From positions 372,001-436,000 of the forward strand of contig CAJTMH010000001.1 of the NCBI GenBank assembly GCA_910577255.1: a DNA stretch of 64,000 nucleotides. The letters run 5' to 3'. Position numbers and translations under genes: made by a program. The stretch is from an uncultured Duncaniella sp. Lineage in GTDB: Bacteria; Bacteroidota; Bacteroidia; Bacteroidales; Muribaculaceae. The notes under the pieces were generated by a model. That model searched no databases. It saw only the letters and a program-made list of their open reading frames with translations, and was not told where the DNA came from. Position 1 is the stretch's first letter. Each line of letters opens with the position of its first letter. Positions 8,415 to 17,410 of the stretch are shown one piece after another.

Positions 8415-8425
8415 TAGACTTAAAA

Positions 8426-9820
8426 ATGTCACCGTCTATGACTTTACGCGACTTATACACTAAAACATACGGTGTGGAGCCTGAAATGATAACCCCGCTG
8501 ACGGCTGCCGGTTCAAACAGACGCTATTTCCGCCTGACCGGGGAGACAACAGTGGTGGGTGTCGAGGGTACTTCGGCCGAGGAAAATGAGTCTTTTATAT
8601 ACCTTGACAGGCATTTCCATGCCAAGGGCTTACCTGTGCCAAAACTTATTGCCACGAGCGATGACAGCCTATGCTATCTCCAGGAGGATTTGGGAGATGA
8701 ATCACTGTTCAATCACAGGGATAATCACGAACTGCTGGCTGAAACTATGCGCAAGCTGCCTGACTTTCAATTTTTGGGAGCACAGGGCCTGGATTTCAGC
8801 AAATGCTATCCGGTGGCAGAATTTGACGCCAGGTGCATAATGTGGGATCTCAATTATTTCAAATATTGTTTTCTCAACACTACCGGGGTGCCGTATAAGG
8901 AAGACCTGCTTGAGCATGATTTCCGGACAATGGCTGACAGACTGGGCAACAATGATTCTGACACATTCATGTATCGTGATTTTCAGTCACGAAACGTTAT
9001 GATTAAGGACAATAAGCCTTATTTCATCGATTTTCAGGGGGGACGACGCGGTCCTGTGGAATATGACGTAGTTTCTTTCCTATGGCAGGCCAAAGCCGGT
9101 TTCCCTGCAGCGCTTAAAGATGAATTGATTGACGAATATATCGCTTCAGCTACAAGATATGTCGAAATCAATCCTGAAAAATTCCATGCCCGGTTGCGCG
9201 AATTCGTTTTGCTTCGCACTCTGCAAGTGCTCGGGGCCTATGGTTTCAGAGGCAAGTTTGAACGGAAGCCACATTTCCTCAACAGTATACCTGCGGCAAT
9301 TGAAAATCTGTGTGAACTGCTTTCGCATCCGTTCAACGAATACCCTTACCTATGCTCAGTGCTTGAGCGCATGATAGCATCACAGACAACAGTGACGGAG
9401 ACAAAAAATGAAAGTTCCCTCACAGTGATTGTCACAAGTTTCTCTTACAAGAAAGGTATCCCTGACGACCCCAGCGGCAACGGAGGGGGATTTGTTTTCG
9501 ACTGCCGTGGCATGCACAACCCGGGCAGGTATGAAGAGTATAAGCAGCTGACCGGTCTTGACAAACCTGTAATAGACTTCTTGGAGCATCAAGGAGAGAT
9601 ACAGAAGTTCCTTGACAACTGCTACAGCCTTGTTGATCCCTCGGTGGAGACCTATGATCGACGTGGCTTCCAATCATTGATGGTGAGTTTCGGATGTACC
9701 GGCGGACGGCATAGAAGTGTGTACGGCGCACAGCATCTCGCTGAACATATAAAGCAGAAATATCCACATGTCAATGTGGTCCTTAATCATCGCGAACAAG
9801 AGATACACACCATATTATGA
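8426..9820 (+). CDS. Sugar kinase (APH/AmgK-like) fused to a RapZ C-terminal domain
   Basis: Two domains. Residues about 5-320 are an aminoglycoside-phosphotransferase-fold kinase: YRDFQSRNVM gives catalytic Asp185 and Asn190, and IDFQGG gives the metal-binding Asp202. This resembles AmgK, which phosphorylates MurNAc/GlcNAc at C1. Residues about 330-464 match the RapZ C-terminal domain: SFSYKKGIP, FDCRGMHNP, TGLDKPV, CTGGRHRSV and the final HRE. In E. coli that domain binds glucosamine-6-phosphate. The murU-like gene overlaps the stop by 4 bases (ATGA), so the two are translationally coupled and very likely form a MurNAc-1-P to UDP-MurNAc salvage route. The promoter suggests that the ATG at 8438 is an alternative start. 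The substrate and what the RapZ part does are inference. Confidence 0.85.
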   Translation: MSPSMTLRDLYTKTYGVEPEMITPLTAAGSNRRYFRLTGETTVVGVEGTSAEENESFIYLDRHFHAKGLPVPKLIATSDDSLCYLQEDLGDESLFNHRDNHELLAETMRKLPDFQFLGAQGLDFSKCYPVAEFDARCIMWDLNYFKYCFLNTTGVPYKEDLLEHDFRTMADRLGNNDSDTFMYRDFQSRNVMIKDNKPYFIDFQGGRRGPVEYDVVSFLWQAKAGFPAALKDELIDEYIASATRYVEINPEKFHARLREFVLLRTLQVLGAYGFRGKFERKPHFLNSIPAAIENLCELLSHPFNEYPYLCSVLERMIASQTTVTETKNESSLTVIVTSFSYKKGIPDDPSGNGGGFVFDCRGMHNPGRYEEYKQLTGLDKPVIDFLEHQGEIQKFLDNCYSLVDPSVETYDRRGFQSLMVSFGCTGGRHRSVYGAQHLAEHIKQKYPHVNVVLNHREQEIHTIL

Positions 9821-10560
9821 AAGGTATGATTTTTGCCGCCGGCCTCGGTACAAGGCTTAGGCCTCTGACCGACAATTGTCCCAAGGCGCTTGTGGATGTA
9901 GGGGGGCGGCCAATGTTAGAAAATGTGATTCTGAAATTGAAGAGCGCCGGTATTGACGAGATTGTTGTCAATGTGCATCATTTCGCTGATCAGATCATAG
10001 ATTTTCTCAGGGCGAATAATGATTTCGGAATCAGGCTTCATATCAGTGATGAGCGCGACCAACTGCTTGACACCGGGGGTGGTATACTGAAAGCGGCCCG
10101 ATGGCTTGACGGTGAAGAGCCGTTCGTGGTACATAATGCCGACATTTACACGGATTTTGACTTGCCACGGATGATAAAAGCCTACGGAACGTCTTCAATT
10201 GACGCGATGCTGCTCATTGGCGAACGTGAGACCTCTCGCTATCTCCTGTTCTCGTCTGACGGACGAATGGTAGGTTGGGAGAACGTGAAAACCGGAGAGA
10301 AGCGTTCACCTTTTACGGAAGAAGAGGTAGCGGATGCGGTCCCGATGGCTTTCGGAGGTGTGCATATTATCAATCCGGCAATATATCCGTTGCTCAGACG
10401 CTACAGTTCCGAACCGAAATTTTCCATCACCCCATTCTATACGGATATGTGCCGGGAATTGAAGATAATGGGCTATACCCCATCAGAGCATTATAATTGG
10501 GTCGACATAGGGAAGCCTGAATCCCTTATGATTGCGCGAAATATCGCTTCAGCACATTAG
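9817..10560 (+). CDS. murU: MurU-like sugar-1-phosphate nucleotidyltransferase
   Basis: Expected to turn MurNAc-1-phosphate and UTP into UDP-MurNAc, bypassing de novo synthesis. The 247-residue protein has the nucleotidyltransferase signature FAAGLGTRLRPLT with the PKAL lysine at residues 23-26, LDTGGGILKA near 85-94, and VHNADIYTD with a metal-binding Asp. Size and motif spacing resemble Pseudomonas MurU more than the longer GlmU or RfbA enzymes, but other sugar-1-phosphates cannot be excluded. It overlaps the upstream kinase gene by 4 bases and, unusually, its last 35 bases overlap the end of menD on the other strand, leaving no room for a terminator. Confidence 0.8.
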   Translation: MKGMIFAAGLGTRLRPLTDNCPKALVDVGGRPMLENVILKLKSAGIDEIVVNVHHFADQIIDFLRANNDFGIRLHISDERDQLLDTGGGILKAARWLDGEEPFVVHNADIYTDFDLPRMIKAYGTSSIDAMLLIGERETSRYLLFSSDGRMVGWENVKTGEKRSPFTEEEVADAVPMAFGGVHIINPAIYPLLRRYSSEPKFSITPFYTDMCRELKIMGYTPSEHYNWVDIGKPESLMIARNIASAH

Positions 10561-12217
10561 CCGAAAGTTCACCGGGAGTATTTATGGCAAGCAATGCCGG
10601 AGCATCCTTGCAACTTATGAACTGGCGTAAGGAATTTGCAAGTGCCACCTCTGAATCAGCTTCGAAATACCGGAATCCGTAGCCGTGCGCTATGTCACTC
10701 AATGGGAGGCGTGTGCCAACCGACAGATACTTTTCGAGTTCAGGAAGTTCAGATGTGCTATTGATGAATCGGAATATCCCTCCACCTCCATTGCATATCA
10801 CTATGACCTTGAACTTTGGAGAAACCAGCGTGGACGAAAATGCTGCTATGTCATATTGACAGCTCATATCTCCTGTTATCAGCAAAGTTATGTCATTGTA
10901 TATGGCAGAAGCACCAAGAGCTGTTGATGTGCAGCCATCAATACCACTCACTCCACGGTTGCAATCGCAGCGATGGAGATGTGTGCAGTCCATGAGTTGT
11001 GCATATCGCACAGGTGTGCCGTTAGAAAAATGTACATTCCAGCTACGCGGAATCGCAGGAATAATCATCGAGAATGCTTTTAGATCACACCAGGGAGCAT
11101 CTTTCACATACATACCATGCTTCACAAGGCTCCTTGAAGCCAACGCACTCCAATCATGAGAATATGCGGATGGCTCTTTGAATATCTGCAGGGCGGAGGC
11201 CAGTTGCCGGAAGAAAATGGCCGGATCCATCTCCACTCTGAGTGAGAGGTGCCTGAAACAGTCAATGGTGGTATGTGATGGACCGACGTGCCAATGCTCC
11301 ACTCCGTTGAGGCTACGCACCCAGTCCTTAACGAAACGTGACACCAAAGCACCGCCGGCTGTTATCACTACATCAGGGCGCAGATTGATAAAATCCTCCC
11401 CCTCCATGCTTGACAGCGTGGCATCAATACGGTCAATGAAAAGAGGCGAATGCAGATTGGCAATGCTCTCGGTCATAACCGCCACATTCGGGATGCGGGC
11501 AAGTTTTGCCAACGCCTTGTTAAGACGAGCATCAGGTTGCATGAAGCCTATTATAATCAGCACTTTCCGCGGCGAGGCTATCAAGGCTCCAAGTTGACGA
11601 GCTTCCGCGGTGGTGAGTTCATCCTTTGGACGCAGCATATTTATCACGCGAGACCTCCCCGGTTCATATTGTTCCATAAGGTTAAGAGGGGCATCAAGAC
11701 GGATGTTGATATGCACCGGGGCACGGCGCCCATTAAGTGCTTCGAGCAACACATCGTTTATCAAACGGTTACACACCCACTCTCCATTAGTATAATTCAG
11801 ATTAGCACTTATGTCGCAACTGCGTTTTACGTAGGGCGAGAGTGCGTCCTGCTGCCAGATGGTCTGAGAATCGTCCTGGTCAATCCATTCCTCCGGGCGA
11901 TCGGCCGATATCACTATCAGCGGTACCTGCCTGTAAAAAGCCTCGGCAACTGCAGGAGCATAGTTAAGGAGTGCGCTGCCGCTCGTGCATACCAGCGCCA
12001 CACCTTTGCCGCTCTGTACACCCATGCCTAAAGCGACAAATGCGGCTGAGCGCTCGTCAATTACTACGTGACATGTCAATTGTTCCCGGCGCGACAATGC
12101 AACGATCAGAGGTGCATTTCTGCTTCCGGGTGACATCACTACATGGCTGACACCATGTGCAATCAGCAAATCGGCCAATATATTACAGGATAGTTTATCA
12201 GTAGATTCCATAACCAC
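10526..12217 (-). CDS. menD: SEPHCHC synthase (menaquinone biosynthesis)
   Basis: Thiamine-diphosphate enzyme joining isochorismate and 2-oxoglutarate to make 2-succinyl-5-enolpyruvyl-6-hydroxy-3-cyclohexene-1-carboxylate. The 563-residue protein has MSPGSRNAPL near 28-37, the cofactor-activating Glu55 in VIDERSAAF, SADRPEEW, and the ThDP/metal segment GDMSCQYD with NGGGGIF further on. In Bacteroides menD normally sits in a menF-D-B-E-C cluster; here no other men gene is nearby. The start could be 12217 or the second Met at 12211. The 3' end overlaps the murU-like gene on the plus strand by 35 bases. Confidence 0.93.
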   Translation of the reverse strand: MVMESTDKLSCNILADLLIAHGVSHVVMSPGSRNAPLIVALSRREQLTCHVVIDERSAAFVALGMGVQSGKGVALVCTSGSALLNYAPAVAEAFYRQVPLIVISADRPEEWIDQDDSQTIWQQDALSPYVKRSCDISANLNYTNGEWVCNRLINDVLLEALNGRRAPVHINIRLDAPLNLMEQYEPGRSRVINMLRPKDELTTAEARQLGALIASPRKVLIIIGFMQPDARLNKALAKLARIPNVAVMTESIANLHSPLFIDRIDATLSSMEGEDFINLRPDVVITAGGALVSRFVKDWVRSLNGVEHWHVGPSHTTIDCFRHLSLRVEMDPAIFFRQLASALQIFKEPSAYSHDWSALASRSLVKHGMYVKDAPWCDLKAFSMIIPAIPRSWNVHFSNGTPVRYAQLMDCTHLHRCDCNRGVSGIDGCTSTALGASAIYNDITLLITGDMSCQYDIAAFSSTLVSPKFKVIVICNGGGGIFRFINSTSELPELEKYLSVGTRLPLSDIAHGYGFRYFEADSEVALANSLRQFISCKDAPALLAINTPGELSANVLKRYFAQS

Positions 12218-12249
12218 TTATTGATTTATCGGGTGCTCTGGCACTCCGG

Positions 12250-12257
12250 CAAAATTA
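12250..12257 (-). promoter_or_regulatory. -7 box of menD
   Basis: The minus strand reads TAATTTTG, 33 bases before the start, with TTTC 19 bases further upstream as a -33 element. Confidence 0.55.
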
Positions 12258-12378
12258 CAAAAACCTTTCGTAATACGAAAACAGTTTGCCTCAGCCATGA
12301 TTAACACACTCAACTTTCTTTTTCGGAAGAGTCCTAAAAAAGCTGATGACTTTTCATCAAAATACTCTGCTAAAATGT

Positions 12379-12386
12379 TATCTTTG
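12379..12386 (+). promoter_or_regulatory. -7 box of the DUF4924 gene
   Basis: TATCTTTG, matching TAnnTTTG, about 48 bases before the ATG at 12434. The -33 element is weak. It is divergent from the menD promoter. Confidence 0.5.
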
Positions 12387-12433
12387 TAGTGGAAATTATT
12401 TTTTAAGAATTAGCAATATAAACTTCAAGCATC

Positions 12434-12985
12434 ATGTATATCGCCTCAGCAAAACGAAAAGAGAACATAGCGGAATATCTGCTCTACATGTGGCAAATAG
12501 AGGATATAATCAGAGCCAATGGCCTGGACATAGATAAGATAAAGGCTAATGTCATCGACAAGTTCCAGCTCAATGACGAGCAACGTAAGCAACTGACTGA
12601 ATGGTATGAGTCACTTATCGACATGATGAGACGCGAAGGTGTGGAAAAATCAGGACATCTGCAGCTGAATAAGAACGTGATTATCCAGCTCACTGATTTG
12701 CACCTGGCTCTCCTGAAAGACCCACGCTTCCCGGATTACACAGCGGAATTCTATAAGACCCTCCCATTTATAGTTGAGCTTAGGGCTAAGGCCGGAGAGA
12801 ACCCGACCGGAGAAATCGAGACCTGTTTCAATGCTCTGTATGGGATGCTGATGCTGCGTCTGCAAAGCAAGGAGATAACTCCTGATACACAAAACGCCAT
12901 AGCACAAATAACGAAATTCATCGCGCTGCTCACCAAGGATTTCCATCTTGACCAGGAGGATAAACTCTTCCCGAAAGAAGATTAA
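12434..12985 (+). CDS. DUF4924 family protein
   Basis: The protein starts MYIASAKRKENIAEYLLYMWQ, the hallmark opening of DUF4924, a Bacteroidota-only family of unknown function. At 183 residues it has normal length. It appears all-helical and cytoplasmic, with no signal peptide or membrane segment. It stands alone between menD (divergent) and the glycine cleavage operon (convergent), with its own promoter and a strong terminator. No enzyme motif is visible. Confidence 0.88.
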   Translation: MYIASAKRKENIAEYLLYMWQIEDIIRANGLDIDKIKANVIDKFQLNDEQRKQLTEWYESLIDMMRREGVEKSGHLQLNKNVIIQLTDLHLALLKDPRFPDYTAEFYKTLPFIVELRAKAGENPTGEIETCFNALYGMLMLRLQSKEITPDTQNAIAQITKFIALLTKDFHLDQEDKLFPKED

Positions 12986-13013
12986 GACCTGCGTCAATAC
13001 GTTATATTGAAAA

Positions 13014-13063
13014 GGTCAAGTACTTCCCGGTGATACTGAAATATCGTCGGGAAGTACTTGGCC
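13014..13063. terminator. Bidirectional terminator between DUF4924 and lpd
   Basis: A perfect 13-bp inverted repeat (13017-13029 with 13048-13060), extended by further pairs on both ends, encloses a smaller GATAC/ATATC hairpin. It lies between convergent genes. Confidence 0.65.
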
Positions 13064-13090
13064 TATTATAATGTCCGATGTGAGAAGATA

Positions 13091-14431
13091 TCAGACAACG
13101 GCTGCTTTCACAACTTCGGTCAATGTGGGATGACCATGTATGGCAAGCGATATTTCCGATGCTTTCACTCCCGCGCTCATAGCAGTGGCTATCTCCTGCA
13201 CGAGATCAGCGGCATGTGCACCACAAATATGGCAACCCAACAGTTGGTCTGTATCAGCGTCAATTATTATCTTGACCAGCCCATCTGGTTCACCCATGGC
13301 GAGAGCTTTCCCATTGGCTCGGAAAGTTGCTTTCCCGATTTTGACATTTAACCCTGCAGCCTGACACTGTTCCTCTGTCCTGCCCACCATGGCACACTCG
13401 GGAATTGTGAACACAGCTGAAGGGATAACATCAAGAGGCTGATTATGGCCTAATGCTACACGGCCCTGTGCTGTAGCGGCATGAGCCAACATACAACGGC
13501 CGTTAACGTCGCCTATAGCATAGACCTCCGTAGAGCCGGATGTAGCGCCGTCGGCATACACGACTTTCATGTCATCAGTCACGGCAATTGCCCCACGCTT
13601 GGTAAGCATTCCACCGGTCTCTACAAAACCTCCGGGAATGACAGGTACACGTCCTACAGCCATAAGCACGGCCTCAGCCGTAACTGATTGTGGCTTATTC
13701 TTTGCTGTATACGATACTGTCATCCCTTCCTCTATCGCAGTAACTTGTGCTCCGGTAATGATGCTTATTCCTTTACGCTTCAATGACATGCGAAGTCGCT
13801 TGGCAATCTCAGCATCAAACGGCGGAAGAATCTCTTTACAATACTCTATGACTGTCACAGCTACTCCAAAAGCGGCAAAGATAGATGCGAATTCCATGCC
13901 TATGACGCCACCTCCTATGATGATAAGCGATTTCGGAAGTTGGAGAGCTGAGAGCATGTCATCACTCGACAGGGCCAACTCTGCCCCCGGAATAGGTAGG
14001 GATGCCGGACGTGAGCCAGTGGCAATTATGATTTTAGGTGCTGTATAGCTCACACCATTAACCTCCAAGACGTCGGGAGACGTGAACACAGCTTCTCCAT
14101 TGACAATATTAACACGGTTGAGGAGAGTAGCCACACCAGAACGCAATTCATCGACCACACGGTCCTTCCGTTCCACCACCTTAGCATAATTGATGGCAGG
14201 TTGACAAGAAATCTCCACTCCGAACTCCGCGGCGTCATTTACATTCTGCGCTATTTCCGCGGAACGGCATAAAGTCTTGGTTGGAATACATCCACGGTTA
14301 AGGCATGTCCCGCCAAGCTTATCGCGCTCAATCAGCGTTACGGCAAGACCTTCGGCAGCTGCCTCAACAGCAGTCTCATATCCACCCGGACCGGCACCAA
14401 TGATTATAATATCGGATTTTTCCATATACAA
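13091..14431 (-). CDS. lpdA: Dihydrolipoyl dehydrogenase (L-protein)
   Basis: Flavoprotein that reoxidises the dihydrolipoyl arm of GcvH with NAD+. The 446-residue protein shows the FAD-binding IIGAGPGGY (10-18), the redox-active pair Cys43/Cys48 in GGTCLNRGCIPTK, the NAD-binding GGGVIGMEFAS, and the C-terminal HGHPTLTE with the catalytic His. The start may be 14431 or the Met two codons on (14425). It is the last gene of the glycine cleavage cluster. A hairpin with a T-run lies between it and gcvPB, so its level may be uncoupled from the upstream genes. Oxo-acid dehydrogenase use is also possible. Confidence 0.93.
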   Translation of the reverse strand: MYMEKSDIIIIGAGPGGYETAVEAAAEGLAVTLIERDKLGGTCLNRGCIPTKTLCRSAEIAQNVNDAAEFGVEISCQPAINYAKVVERKDRVVDELRSGVATLLNRVNIVNGEAVFTSPDVLEVNGVSYTAPKIIIATGSRPASLPIPGAELALSSDDMLSALQLPKSLIIIGGGVIGMEFASIFAAFGVAVTVIEYCKEILPPFDAEIAKRLRMSLKRKGISIITGAQVTAIEEGMTVSYTAKNKPQSVTAEAVLMAVGRVPVIPGGFVETGGMLTKRGAIAVTDDMKVVYADGATSGSTEVYAIGDVNGRCMLAHAATAQGRVALGHNQPLDVIPSAVFTIPECAMVGRTEEQCQAAGLNVKIGKATFRANGKALAMGEPDGLVKIIIDADTDQLLGCHICGAHAADLVQEIATAMSAGVKASEISLAIHGHPTLTEVVKAAVV

Positions 14432-14441
14432 GAATGAAAAA

Positions 14442-14489
14442 CAGTGTGGACAAGACCCGGATCAGTCCGTTTATGTCTGGCCCACACTG
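14442..14489 (-). terminator. Hairpin with T-run between gcvPB and lpd
   Basis: Inverted repeat 14442-14449 / 14482-14489 (CAGTGTGG/CCACACTG) with a partly paired 32-base interior. On the minus strand it is followed by TTTTTCATTC. It looks like a terminator or attenuator inside the operon. Confidence 0.5.
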
Positions 14490-14515
14490 AAAATAAAGAA
14501 ATTTTTCAATCAGAA

Positions 14516-16000
14516 TTATGCGCCTAAATCAGCAAACGTCACCACCGGATTAAGTGCGGCCGCCGTATCATCAGGCTTACGTATCGGTGTGAGCAAAGGA
14601 GCGTCCTTAACCACATCGGGGGTCTCAGATGCTTCGCGGGCTATATCCCTCATCACAGAGATAAACTCATCAAGAGTCTCCTTGCTCTCTGTCTCAGTCG
14701 GCTCTATCATGAGCGATTCATGGAACAGAAGCGGGAAATAGATGGTAGGAGCATGGAATCCGTGGTCAAGCAGACGTTTTGCGACATTCAGAGTGGTTAC
14801 ACCGGTTGATTTGTCAGCCAATCCGTCAAACACGAATTCATGTTTGCACACTCTGTCGATAGGCAGGCAGTAGAGGTCGCGCAAAGCCTCTTTGACATAA
14901 TTGGCATTGAGTGTGGCGAGCGGACCGGCCATCTTCAGGCCATCACGTCCAAGAGAGAGAATATAGGACAGGGCACGGAGTTCGACAGCGAAGTTGCCAA
15001 GCCATGCCGATATCCGTCCAAGTGCCTTCTCACCTTTCTCAGTCTTATACTCCAATGCAAATACATCGTCATCATTGACCTTGCATTTCACCACACGTGG
15101 ATTGGGAAGGAATTCCTCTAATCCTGCACGGACACCTACAGGTCCTGCGCCCGGACCGCCGCCTCCGTGGGGAGTCGAGAAGGTCTTGTGGAGATTGATG
15201 TGCATGACATCAAATCCCATATCACCGGGACGCGCTATACCCAGAAGCGGGTTGAGGTTTGCACCATCATAGTAAAGAAGTGCGCCGCAGTCATGAACCA
15301 AAGAGGCGATGACAGGGATGTTATGCTCAAAAATACCTACTGTATTGGGGTTTGTCATCATCACAGCGGCAACAGTATCATCAAGGAGGGGCTTCAAAGC
15401 CTCCACATCAACTGTACCATCGGGTAAACTCTTAACCTCCACGACTTTCAGTCTGGCAACTGCCGCCGAGGCGGGATTGGTGCCATGGGCGGAGTCAGGG
15501 ACAATGACTTTGGTGCGCTTCATGTCGCCACGGCTCTCATGATATGCGCGAATCACCATCAATCCGGTAAGTTCGCCATGTGCGCCGGCATAAGGATTGA
15601 GCGTAAACTCAGCCATTCCACCTATCTCCGACAGCATTGACTGCAATGTGTGATATGCCTCAAGAGCACCCTGAACACTGTCGGCACTCTGGAAGGGATG
15701 GAGAGAAGTGAAAGCTGGCAAAGATGCCATCTCTTCATTAATCTTGGGATTGTACTTCATGGTACATGATCCAAGAGGATAGAAACCTGTGTCGACACCA
15801 AAATTGTTGGTCGACATATTGTTATAGTGACGCACTACGGTTGGCTCGTCAACCTCAGGAAGTTCAAGCGGTTTTGTGCGGAGCAAATGCGCCGGGATGG
15901 TAGCCAAAGCGTCTTCACAACCGTTTTTTGGCAAGCTATACCCTACTCGGCCCGGGCGGGACAGTTCGAAAATAACTTTTCCGTAATATTTTCTATTCAT
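14516..16000 (-). CDS. gcvPB: Glycine dehydrogenase (decarboxylating) subunit 2
   Basis: PLP-carrying half of the P-protein, which decarboxylates glycine and passes the aminomethyl group to GcvH. The 494-residue protein contains the cofactor lysine Lys272 in HINLHKTFSTPHGGGGPG, plus SCTMKYNPK near 78-86 and PDSAHGTNPASA near 168-179, all typical. It lies 12 bases downstream of gcvPA. In Bacteroides the P-protein is one chain of about 950 residues; here it is split into two genes, the form usual in Firmicutes, Thermotoga and archaea. Confidence 0.95.
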   Translation of the reverse strand: MNRKYYGKVIFELSRPGRVGYSLPKNGCEDALATIPAHLLRTKPLELPEVDEPTVVRHYNNMSTNNFGVDTGFYPLGSCTMKYNPKINEEMASLPAFTSLHPFQSADSVQGALEAYHTLQSMLSEIGGMAEFTLNPYAGAHGELTGLMVIRAYHESRGDMKRTKVIVPDSAHGTNPASAAVARLKVVEVKSLPDGTVDVEALKPLLDDTVAAVMMTNPNTVGIFEHNIPVIASLVHDCGALLYYDGANLNPLLGIARPGDMGFDVMHINLHKTFSTPHGGGGPGAGPVGVRAGLEEFLPNPRVVKCKVNDDDVFALEYKTEKGEKALGRISAWLGNFAVELRALSYILSLGRDGLKMAGPLATLNANYVKEALRDLYCLPIDRVCKHEFVFDGLADKSTGVTTLNVAKRLLDHGFHAPTIYFPLLFHESLMIEPTETESKETLDEFISVMRDIAREASETPDVVKDAPLLTPIRKPDDTAAALNPVVTFADLGA

Positions 16001-16012
16001 GGCTGCAAAGAA

Positions 16013-17398
16013 TTAATTATTGGAACCTGGGTTAACATTGAGAGCCGGAGGGGTTGCCTTGGAGAAGGTTGTTGCTCTCCAGATGTAGCGGTCAATCTCC
16101 TCGCGTGTGCGTGTCTCTGTCACGCATATCAAAAGTTCATCGTCACTGAGCTGCACCCCAGGGAGACATCCGCATGAGCCGCAAAGCTCAACGAAATCGG
16201 CCAATTTCACCTCCCCCTTGAACCGCACCACAAATTCATTCAGGAACGGTTTGTCGGGATACTTGAGTTCGAAAGCGCCAGATTCAACAAGCTTTGAAGC
16301 GAGATAATGTGCTCCGGCTGCCGAAAGTTCATTTACTTCACGCAATCCGTTGCGGCCCATCAATGATAGATAGATAGAGGCATACAGAGCCATCAGTCCC
16401 TGATTGGAACAGATGTTGGAGGTGGCTTTGTCACGACGTATGTGCTGCTCTCTAGCCTGCAAGGTAAGAACGAAGACACGCTGGCCGTCAGCATCGGTTG
16501 TGGCACCGACAATACGGCCGGGAAGCTTTCTGATCAAAGCCTTGGTGCAACACATGTAGCCAAGATACGGACCACCATAATTAAGTGGCATACCAAGCGA
16601 CTGAGCCTCGCCGGCGGCAATGTCGGCGCCCCATTCACCCGGTGACTTTATGACACCGAGAGCCGAGGCCGGTGCTGTCATTATGAGAAGTGCTTTTGCT
16701 GCATGGACCATATCGGCGACACCGGTATAGTCCTCCAGTATGCCATAGAAATTAGGCGTGGGAAGAATCACACCTGCCACGTCACCTTTCGTCAGCATGT
16801 CACGCAAAGCCTCAAGGTCAGTGACTCCGTCAGCTTCAGGAATAGTGTCAATCACCACACCATGATAGTGGGCATAGGTATCAACTACTTCGCGATAAAT
16901 CGGATTGAGGGTCGCGGAAACAAGAACACGGTTTTTCTTGCGCGCACTTGCCACAGCCATCATCATAGCCTCAGCTACGGCTGTGGTGCCGTCATACATC
17001 GAGGCATTGGACACCTCAAGGCCTGTAAGCTGTGTCATCATCGACTGGTATTCGAAGATGTACTGCAACGTACCTTGAGAAATTTCAGGCTGATAAGGGG
17101 TATAGGCTGTCAGGAATTCTGACCGTGAGATAATCGACTGTATAACAGCAGGAGCATAATGGTCATAGAATCCGGCGCCGGCAAAGCATGTCTGAGGCTG
17201 ATTTTTCTGGGCAAGATTCTCAAAAAAATCACGCACCTCTTTCTCACTCATCTGCGGAGGCAGATCATAGTCGCGGTTGAGCTTCAACTCCTCGGGGACA
17301 TCACTATATAGCTCCGAAAGGTCGGTCATGCCGCACTTGGAGAGCATCTGTGAGATGTCGTCGGGAGTATGAGGGAAATATCTGTGAAGCATAAACAA
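16013..17398 (-). CDS. gcvPA: Glycine dehydrogenase (decarboxylating) subunit 1
   Basis: The non-PLP-lysine half of the split P-protein, forming a heterotetramer with GcvPB. The 461-residue protein begins MFMLHRYFPHTPDDIS; the Met at codon 3 is an equally good start and fits the family better. Typical segments are FAGAGFYDHYAPAVI near 95-110, YTPYQPEISQGTLQ near 134-147 and NASMYDGTTAVAEA near 165-178. It lies 12 bases from gcvH upstream and 12 from gcvPB downstream, a tight operon. Confidence 0.95.
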   Translation of the reverse strand: MFMLHRYFPHTPDDISQMLSKCGMTDLSELYSDVPEELKLNRDYDLPPQMSEKEVRDFFENLAQKNQPQTCFAGAGFYDHYAPAVIQSIISRSEFLTAYTPYQPEISQGTLQYIFEYQSMMTQLTGLEVSNASMYDGTTAVAEAMMMAVASARKKNRVLVSATLNPIYREVVDTYAHYHGVVIDTIPEADGVTDLEALRDMLTKGDVAGVILPTPNFYGILEDYTGVADMVHAAKALLIMTAPASALGVIKSPGEWGADIAAGEAQSLGMPLNYGGPYLGYMCCTKALIRKLPGRIVGATTDADGQRVFVLTLQAREQHIRRDKATSNICSNQGLMALYASIYLSLMGRNGLREVNELSAAGAHYLASKLVESGAFELKYPDKPFLNEFVVRFKGEVKLADFVELCGSCGCLPGVQLSDDELLICVTETRTREEIDRYIWRATTFSKATPPALNVNPGSNN

Positions 17399-17410
17399 GA
17401 TATTAGGATA

